Positions 6,748 through 11,426 of a stretch of DNA of 11,426 bases are shown here, piece after piece. This stretch comes from Saprospiraceae bacterium (GTDB taxonomy: Bacteria > Bacteroidota > Bacteroidia > Chitinophagales > Saprospiraceae): the NCBI GenBank assembly GCA_015494245.1, contig WGBN01000008.1, positions 1-11,426 of the forward strand, read 5' to 3'. The notes beneath the pieces are model-generated. The model did not search any database, was not told the DNA's origin, and saw only the letters and a list, made by a program, of their open reading frames with translations. The translations under genes and the position numbers were made by a program. Each line of letters opens with the position of its first letter. Position 1 is the stretch's first letter.

Positions 6748-9044
6748 CACTCTACCAGCACCTTCTTCTCATACACCCCGCCTTTGGCGTAAAGCCGCAG
6801 CAGATACAGGCCCGGCAGCAGGCCCTGCAACTGTTGAGTCGGACTGCTCATCGCCTTTTGCAGGTACAGGCGCCCCTGCAAATCGTAAACCTCTACCCTC
6901 AGCGGCTGGGTGCCCGCAGGCGCCTCAAGGGTAAATTGGCCGTTGGAGGGGTTGGGATAAAGCCGCAGCTCACCGCGACCCGCATCAAAGCGCACCACCT
7001 CTACCGGTGAATAAACATAGGCGCCATCGGCATCCACCTGGCGCAAGCGGTAGTAAAGCGTACCCGAAACGGGATCTGCATCAACAAAAGCGTAATCCAC
7101 AATTTCCAAAGAAAAACCTGCCGCATCCACCCGCCCGATTTCCTCAAAATCCAGGCCATTGAGCGAGCGCTCCACGGCAAAAAAGGAGGCGTTGACCTCC
7201 GAAGCGGTTTGCCACTCCAACAGCACTTCTTTTTCTTTTTGCCTTGCGGCAAATGAAACCCAACTTACGGGCATAGGAGATGTAATGTTGAGGCCATAGT
7301 CTTCGGCTTCGCCAAAATTATAATAGGCGCAGGGAGAAGAAACGATGCCATCTGAACAATGCTGCGTGCGCACCCGCAAAGTAGTCATTCCTCCGCTGGC
7401 TGTAGAAGGCACGGTAAAAGTGCCTGTAATGATAGGTGGTGAACCACCGCCAAAACAATTGCTAAAATTGCTCTGAGCCACCATTTCGCCGGCATCGGCA
7501 AAATCGCCGTCCTGATTGGTATCTATCCAGATGGCGTAATTTTGTGGGAAGTAAGAACCCGTTCCATCTCCGTTGGAAGAAAGCAACTCTATGGTAAAAT
7601 CATAAGTATTCCCTGCCGTCACATTCGCGGTAAAGGTATTGGAATACACGCTGAGAGCTCCATTGCAGGCATCGTTGTCGTTATCCAGCAGATTGGTGCC
7701 GTTGTCATCTATTTTGAAGCGGCCGATGCCGATGCCAAAATTGGTAGTTCCATCGCCCTGGGTGCAATTGTTGGACTGCACGGAAGGCACGCAGTAGAGC
7801 AGTCCGGAATTGATATTGACGACATTGCTGTAGTCGTTGCAGTTGTCGTTGGAGGCTTTGACGCGGTACCAGTAGTTGGTATTGGCCGTGAGTTGATTGT
7901 CTTCAAAGCTGGTGGCATTAGGCCCTGTACCTCCAAATTTGATGGCGCGAAAGCCGGAGCTGGCGGAAGTTGTTGAGCGCTCGATGAGATAGCCCGTTTC
8001 GTTGTTGGCATTGTCCGTCCAGGTGAGTTGGATGGTGTAGTTGTTGGTCACCGTAGCTGTAAGGCCGGAGGGGTTGGTAACCGTTGCGGCGGGGCAATCC
8101 AGGGTATAAGCCGTATGGGTTTGGCGAGTAGCGAGACCTTGCCCCAGGGCCGTTTTCTGCTCGGCCGTAAAAATGCCGCCGCACTGATCGGGATAGTAGG
8201 ACATGATGTTGTCCACCGGAGGGGTATAGACATTGCCCTGGTCATCTTGCTGATTACCCGTATAAGTACAGGTAGGAGTATCAAAATTGGCAGGATCGTA
8301 CCTCGGGTCGGCGTCCGTATCGCAAAAATCATCACTGCGGGTATCGCAATTGGCATCGGGCGGTGTGCGGGTTACCCGCTCGGCATTGAGGTCATTGGGA
8401 CCGTTTTCCGTGCCTTGGTGGGTATGCTCCAAGCTAAAATTATGTCCAAATTCATGCACAAAAGTGCCGTTGGCGTAAAGAACCATCTGATCATTGCGCA
8501 TTATTGAGCGCGTAGATTGAATATCATTAAAGGGGTAATAGGCATAGCCGGCAATACCGCAATTGGTACCGGGTGTTTCACATATTTCTCCGACGAAATA
8601 GATATTCATGGCATTGCCTGCATCATTGGGGTCGCACATAGCGCTCTCTTCGGTCATATCAAAATTATACCAATTGGTATTGTCTATATACTGGATGGGG
8701 TCACAAATGTAAAACTCCATGGGCGTACCTGCCTCAAAGAAGTAGTAGTTGAGGTTGGCCAGAGCTTTATTGACATCGGTGAGCGAGATTCCTCCGGTAC
8801 CATCACTCAGGCGCACGATGTGTATTTTCGCAGGGATGCAGGTGGTACCGGCATTGCGATCCACGGGCATTTTGCGCACTACCTCGTGCAGATAGCGGAG
8901 CACTTCGGGTGAGGCTTCCGGTTTTCCGCATTCCAAAGCTTGTATGCCCGGATTTTCTTCGGGCATGAGAGGGATTTGGCCTGCCATCCAAAGGGGCAGG
9001 AAGATGGGGAGCAAGAACGGAATCAAGTACTTTGGGGCTTTCAT
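6747..9044 (-). CDS. Secreted pappalysin-like (M43) zinc metalloprotease with FN3, GEVED and T9SS domains
   Basis: The 765-residue protein starts with a signal peptide (about 1-22, ending MAGQ). The protease domain (about 50-310) begins with a TTCIPAKIHIV strand and has the zinc motif HEFGHNFSLEH at His197-Glu198-His201-His207. A cysteine- and Asp-rich stretch follows (CDTRSDDFCDTDADP), then the Met-turn NIMSYY with Met281 before CGGIFTAEQ; this order fits M43 (cytophagalysin/pappalysin). The usual glycine of HExxHxxGxxH is serine here. An FN3 domain (about 325-413) and a GEVED domain (about 417-587, ending GEAEDYGLNI) come next. A beta-sandwich (PMPVSWVSF...) leads to a Por secretion tail with PNP at 697-699. 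The protein is likely exported by Sec and type IX secretion to digest extracellular protein. The last 170 residues resemble the end of the S8 protease. The start is the only ATG giving a signal peptide. No Shine-Dalgarno is seen. Confidence 0.92.
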   Translation of the reverse strand: MKAPKYLIPFLLPIFLPLWMAGQIPLMPEENPGIQALECGKPEASPEVLRYLHEVVRKMPVDRNAGTTCIPAKIHIVRLSDGTGGISLTDVNKALANLNYYFFEAGTPMEFYICDPIQYIDNTNWYNFDMTEESAMCDPNDAGNAMNIYFVGEICETPGTNCGIAGYAYYPFNDIQSTRSIMRNDQMVLYANGTFVHEFGHNFSLEHTHQGTENGPNDLNAERVTRTPPDANCDTRSDDFCDTDADPRYDPANFDTPTCTYTGNQQDDQGNVYTPPVDNIMSYYPDQCGGIFTAEQKTALGQGLATRQTHTAYTLDCPAATVTNPSGLTATVTNNYTIQLTWTDNANNETGYLIERSTTSASSGFRAIKFGGTGPNATSFEDNQLTANTNYWYRVKASNDNCNDYSNVVNINSGLLYCVPSVQSNNCTQGDGTTNFGIGIGRFKIDDNGTNLLDNDNDACNGALSVYSNTFTANVTAGNTYDFTIELLSSNGDGTGSYFPQNYAIWIDTNQDGDFADAGEMVAQSNFSNCFGGGSPPIITGTFTVPSTASGGMTTLRVRTQHCSDGIVSSPCAYYNFGEAEDYGLNITSPMPVSWVSFAARQKEKEVLLEWQTASEVNASFFAVERSLNGLDFEEIGRVDAAGFSLEIVDYAFVDADPVSGTLYYRLRQVDADGAYVYSPVEVVRFDAGRGELRLYPNPSNGQFTLEAPAGTQPLRVEVYDLQGRLYLQKAMSSPTQQLQGLLPGLYLLRLYAKGGVYEKKVLVE

Positions 9045-9086
9045 GCTATTTCATTTTAGGGACACCAAAAACACTAAATCACAACA

Positions 9087-9126
9087 GGTCAAGCGGTGTA
9101 AAAACTTTATTTTACACTACTTGACC
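9087..9126. repeat. Inverted repeat upstream of the M43 protease
   Basis: GGTCAAGCGGTGTAAAA (9087-9103) and TTTTACACTACTTGACC (9110-9126) are 17-nt inverted arms with two non-identical positions, around the 6-nt loop ACTTTA. It lies 43-82 bp before the M43 ATG and 71-110 bp past the stop of the YjiK-like gene on the same strand. It could be an operator, a leader hairpin of the protease mRNA, or a terminator of the upstream gene. There is no strong T-run beyond it on the minus strand, which argues against a simple terminator. Confidence 0.6.
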
Positions 9127-9137
9127 AATCATCCAAA

Positions 9138-9151
9138 CCTGGCCGACCAGG
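9138..9151. repeat. Small GC-rich inverted repeat
   Basis: CCTGG-CCGA-CCAGG has 5-bp arms and a 4-nt loop, 46-59 bp past the stop of the YjiK-like gene. No T-run follows on the minus strand. It may be the base of a weak terminator or a chance palindrome. Confidence 0.2.
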
Positions 9152-9183
9152 CCTGTAAAGAATCTGAGGAATGCAGTTTTCAC

Positions 9184-9199
9184 TAAGGCTTCAGCCTTA
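9184..9199 (-). repeat. Small hairpin overlapping the stop codon of the YjiK-like gene
   Basis: TAAGGC-TTCA-GCCTTA forms a 6-bp hairpin with a 4-nt loop and includes the TAA stop (9199-9197 on the minus strand). There is no T-run after it, so intrinsic termination here would be weak; it might instead protect the mRNA end. Confidence 0.3.
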
Positions 9200-10084
9200 T
9201 TCCCTCATCACAAAAGCAAACAAGCGCGGTTTTTTGCCGTCTGCCTCATTGCTGATGTAGAGGGTACCATTGGGGCCAAAGCAAAGCCCTTCGGGTTGTC
9301 GGTGTTTTTCTTTATCGAGTTTTTGGAGGTGTTTGATGTTTCCATTCAGGTCACAGACCATCAGGAGTTTTCCGGCGGAAGCGAGAATATAGAGGTCGCC
9401 GGTTTTGGGATGCACGGCTATGGCCGAAGGTTTAAACTTAAACTTCTCGTGCTCCGGGCCAAATTGCTCTTCCCACTGCTTTTTCGCCTCGCCGGAAGGC
9501 ATTTGGGAGATAAAATTGCGAACAGCGCCGCGGCTTATCTGAAACAAAGATACAAAACAGGTATCGCATTTTCCCAACATATAGGAAAAAAAATAACGAA
9601 TGCTGTCATACGACTGCCCCTTGGCGGCAATGAGAAGGCGATTTTGGACGGGGTCATAGCCCAGGCCTTCCACATCATTGCTCTTGCTCAGGGGCAGCTC
9701 GTGCTTGCAGGTACAGAGGGAATCGGTGGGAAAATGGCGTATTTCATACAACTTGCCATTGCTCTTGATGACCCATAGCCGATCGTCGGCCCATTCGATG
9801 CCCTCAAAATCCCCTTCCTTCCAAAAGGTCTTTTCCCCCATCAAAGCGCCCGTCTCGCGGTCCAGGATAAAGACCATCCCCTCTTCATCATTGACGGCGA
9901 GCAGCGTGGTACTGTCGGGCCCCAGGCTTAGAGCGGAGATTTCCTCCAGCTCGTGAGGAAGGCTGATTTCCAGATCGGGATGCTCCAGATCATAGGGGAA
10001 AACATACTCAGCCTCCTGCACCGCCTGGGCAAAAGCTCCGAGCACCAGGCTTAGGTAGAAGAAAAGAAGGGGTAGTTTTTTCAT
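9197..10084 (-). CDS. Exported SdiA-regulated/YjiK-like beta-propeller protein
   Basis: The 295-residue protein has a clear signal peptide (MKKLPLLFFYLSLVLGAFAQ). The rest consists of repeated beta-strand blades with the acidic EG[IL] motifs typical of the SdiA-regulated (YjiK) family: ELEEISALSLGPD near 45-57, DFEGIEW (92-98), NDVEGLGYDP (136-145), KPSAIAVHPKTGDLYIL (218-234) and QPEGLCFGPNGTLYIS (263-278). The family is named after a gene under SdiA control in enterobacteria; its biochemical role is unknown, though its acidic turns may bind calcium. No SdiA homologue is seen here, so the family name says nothing about regulation in this organism. Two cysteine pairs (C124/C126 and C173/C176) could form disulfides after export. 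The gene has its own candidate promoter upstream. It lies on the same strand as the M43 protease, 152 bp before it, so co-transcription is possible but not shown. Confidence 0.82.
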   Translation of the reverse strand: MKKLPLLFFYLSLVLGAFAQAVQEAEYVFPYDLEHPDLEISLPHELEEISALSLGPDSTTLLAVNDEEGMVFILDRETGALMGEKTFWKEGDFEGIEWADDRLWVIKSNGKLYEIRHFPTDSLCTCKHELPLSKSNDVEGLGYDPVQNRLLIAAKGQSYDSIRYFFSYMLGKCDTCFVSLFQISRGAVRNFISQMPSGEAKKQWEEQFGPEHEKFKFKPSAIAVHPKTGDLYILASAGKLLMVCDLNGNIKHLQKLDKEKHRQPEGLCFGPNGTLYISNEADGKKPRLFAFVMRE

Positions 10085-10103
10085 GTTGTACGACTTAATT
10101 GCT

Positions 10104-10111
10104 CAAATATA
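10104..10111 (-). promoter_or_regulatory. Candidate Bacteroidota -7 promoter element of the YjiK-like gene
   Basis: On the minus strand the sequence TATATTTG matches TAnnTTTG exactly and ends 19 bp before the ATG. No good TTTG-type -33 element is visible at the usual distance. The predicted leader is only about a dozen nucleotides. Confidence 0.45.
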
Positions 10112-10208
10112 CATCATTCATGCAAGCCGTCGGCATGGCCAACGACCACCTTTTGAGCTGCCCGCAGCAGAGACAAGTGTAGAAGTGAGGAGAAAAGTCC
10201 CCTTTTAT

Positions 10209-10270
10209 GAAGTGCTACTCCAAAAAAAGTGTCTTTTTTCGGAGTAGCACTTCGGAAAAAGACACTTTTT
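10209..10270. repeat. Two interleaved, mutually exclusive inverted repeats upstream of the DUF4143 ATPase
   Basis: The order is A-B-A'-B'. A (GAAGTGCTACTCC, 10209-10221) is the exact reverse complement of A' (10241-10253). B (AAAAAGTGTCTTTTT, 10224-10238) is the exact reverse complement of B' (10256-10270). Folding A with A' extends inward through the A/T runs to 19 pairs of 20 with a GTGTC loop. Folding B with B' extends inward through A' to about 22 pairs (10224-10245 with 10249-10270, two of them G-T) with an AGC loop. The two folds share A' and B and cannot coexist. The block ends 2 bp before a -7 element, and A' overlaps its possible -33 element, so protein binding or cruciform formation here could control the ATPase gene. 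Confidence 0.85.
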
Positions 10271-10280
10271 GCTATCTTTG
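10251..10280 (+). promoter_or_regulatory. Candidate Bacteroidota promoter of the DUF4143 ATPase
   Basis: TATCTTTG (10273-10280, followed by C) matches the Bacteroidota -7 consensus TAnnTTTG(C). TTCG at 10251-10254, one base from the -33 consensus TTTG, lies 18 bp upstream. The ATG at 10291 follows the -7 element by only 10 bp, so the transcript would be leaderless or nearly so. Confidence 0.6.
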
Positions 10281-10290
10281 CATAAAAAGC

Positions 10291-11426
10291 ATGATACAGA
10301 GATACCTGAAAATCAACTTGCCGGAATCGCAATCTGCTTTTCTTTGGGGTGCCCGAAAGACAGGCAAGAGCACTTATCTGCGAACGCAATTTCCGGAAAG
10401 CATCTATTATGATTTCCTTCTATCCGAAGTTTTTCTGGAGCTGAGCACGCATCCCGAGAGATTCCGGCAGCAGATTTTGGCACAATTGGACAAGGCCAAA
10501 GCGCATCCGGTCATTATAGACGAGGTGCAAAAGATTCCGGCAATCCTGAATGAAGTTCATTGGCTGATTGAAAACCACGGCCTGGGTTTTATACTTTGCG
10601 GCTCAAGCGCCCGAAAACTAAGGCGCGGGCATGCCAACCTCCTCGGGGGGCGTGCATGGCGCTACCTCATGTTGCCCTTGGTCTATGCAGAACTCGACAA
10701 ACCCGACCTCCTCACCATACTCAATCGGGGGCTCCTGCCCGCACATTATCTCAGTGAACAATACCGCAAATCGTTGATGGCCTACACTATAGACTATCTC
10801 CAGGAAGAAGTATTTGCAGAGGGGCTCACCCGCAACCTCCCCGCTTTCTCCCGCTTCTTTGAAACGCTGGGCTTTTGCAATGGAGAGATGATCAACTATT
10901 CCAAAATAGCCTCGGATACCGGCGTCAGTTCCAAGACCATCAAAGAGTACTTCCAGATTTTGGTGGATACGCTGCTGGGATACTACGTTCTTCCCTTCAA
11001 CAAACGGACAGGGCGGGACATCATTTCCAGAACACCTAAATTCTATCTCTTCGACACAGGAATAGCGGGGATTCTAAGCGGAAGAGAACTTAGGGAAGAA
11101 AAAGGGGAAGCCTTTGGCAAGGCCCTCGAGCATTACATTTTCATGGAGCTCAAAGCCTGGCTTAGCTATCACGACAGCCTCTCTTCCATTCAGTATTGGA
11201 GGAGTAAATCAGGCTTAGAAGTGGATTTCGTACTTCAAAACGGAAACCTCGCCATAGAAGTAAAGAGCTCCTCTAACGTGCGCAGCAAAGCCCTGCGCGG
11301 CATCAAGACTTTCCGGGAGCTCTACGCCCCTCAAAAGTGCATCGTCATCACCAACGAACGCAGCCCCCGCATCAGCGACGGCTTGGAACTGCTGCCCTGG
11401 AGAGACTTCCTTGAGAGGTTGTGGAA
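10291..11426 (+). CDS. P-loop ATPase with DUF4143 domain (3'-truncated by the window edge)
   Basis: The open frame begins with ATG at 10291 and reaches the right edge without a stop, giving 378 residues; the family is usually about 370-400 long, so little is missing. The ATPase domain has Walker A GARKTGKST (20-28), Walker B VIIDEVQKIP with D77-E78, and the sensor-like motif CGSSARKL (103-110). A winged-helix segment (about 199-226, YSKIASDTGVSSKTIKEYF) leads to the DUF4143 part (LFDTGIAGIL, then EHYIFMELKAW). A PD-(D/E)xK-like core at the end has LEVDFVL with D312 and IEVKSS with E323 and K325. The key ATPase and nuclease-like residues are intact. The cellular role is not established; such genes are often multicopy in Bacteroidota and archaea. 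The start follows a promoter and the interleaved repeats; the HTH makes self-regulation there plausible, though that is inference. Confidence 0.9.
   Translation, partial: MIQRYLKINLPESQSAFLWGARKTGKSTYLRTQFPESIYYDFLLSEVFLELSTHPERFRQQILAQLDKAKAHPVIIDEVQKIPAILNEVHWLIENHGLGFILCGSSARKLRRGHANLLGGRAWRYLMLPLVYAELDKPDLLTILNRGLLPAHYLSEQYRKSLMAYTIDYLQEEVFAEGLTRNLPAFSRFFETLGFCNGEMINYSKIASDTGVSSKTIKEYFQILVDTLLGYYVLPFNKRTGRDIISRTPKFYLFDTGIAGILSGRELREEKGEAFGKALEHYIFMELKAWLSYHDSLSSIQYWRSKSGLEVDFVLQNGNLAIEVKSSSNVRSKALRGIKTFRELYAPQKCIVITNERSPRISDGLELLPWRDFLERLW

Noticed and set aside
8944..9186. An 80-codon plus-strand frame over the M43 start and the intergenic region
   Set aside because: It overlaps the signal-peptide coding part of the M43 gene and the inverted repeat, and its sequence resembles no protein.
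10209..10270. A CRISPR-like array or an intrinsic terminator
   Set aside because: There are only two imperfect units and no spacers. No coding frame ends just upstream on the plus strand, and on the minus strand the block lies before a divergent gene, so neither reading explains it.
10114..10389. A 91-codon minus-strand frame across the interleaved repeats and the ATPase start
   Set aside because: Its middle is only a translation of the inverted repeats and its start lies within the ATPase coding sequence, so it is probably spurious.

Overview
The window looks like chromosomal DNA of a Bacteroidota bacterium, probably in or near the Saprospiria. Two large secreted proteases end in the Por/type IX secretion (T9SS) C-terminal sorting domain. 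No Shine-Dalgarno sequence is visible before any start. Three promoter-like elements fit the Bacteroidota -7 consensus TAnnTTTG. The phylum call rests on these traits; the finer placement is a guess.

Layout from left to right: (1) positions 3-209, the last 68 residues of a DUF4143-type P-loop ATPase; (2) 310-1122 (-), a membrane-anchored relative of MtfA/peptidase M90 whose zinc-site residues appear to be lost; (3) 1123-1275, a divergent intergenic region with a -7 element and two inverted repeats; (4) 1276-6705 (+), a 1809-residue subtilisin-family (S8) protease with a doubled propeptide, three tandem units of about 300 residues and a T9SS tail; (5) 6711-6747, a hairpin terminator shared with the convergent next gene; (6) 6747-9044 (-), a 765-residue pappalysin-like (M43) metalloprotease with FN3, GEVED and T9SS modules; (7) 9045-9196, an intergenic region with a 17-bp-arm inverted repeat; (8) 9197-10084 (-), an exported SdiA-regulated/YjiK-like propeller protein; (9) 10085-10290, a divergent intergenic region with two interleaved, mutually exclusive inverted repeats touching a promoter; (10) 10291 to the right edge (+), a second, nearly complete DUF4143 ATPase.

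The two proteases form a convergent pair that probably share the T9SS export route and end up on the cell surface or outside the cell, where they would digest proteins. The MtfA-like protein is divergent from the S8 protease across 153 bp that could hold shared control sites. No complete new defence or mobile system is visible. The features most worth a second look are the interleaved palindromes in front of the right-hand ATPase, the apparently inactive M90-like protein, and the presence of a DUF4143 ATPase at both edges of the window. There are no tRNA or rRNA genes, CRISPR arrays or insertion sequences that I can recognise, and no gene-free stretch exceeds 300 bases.
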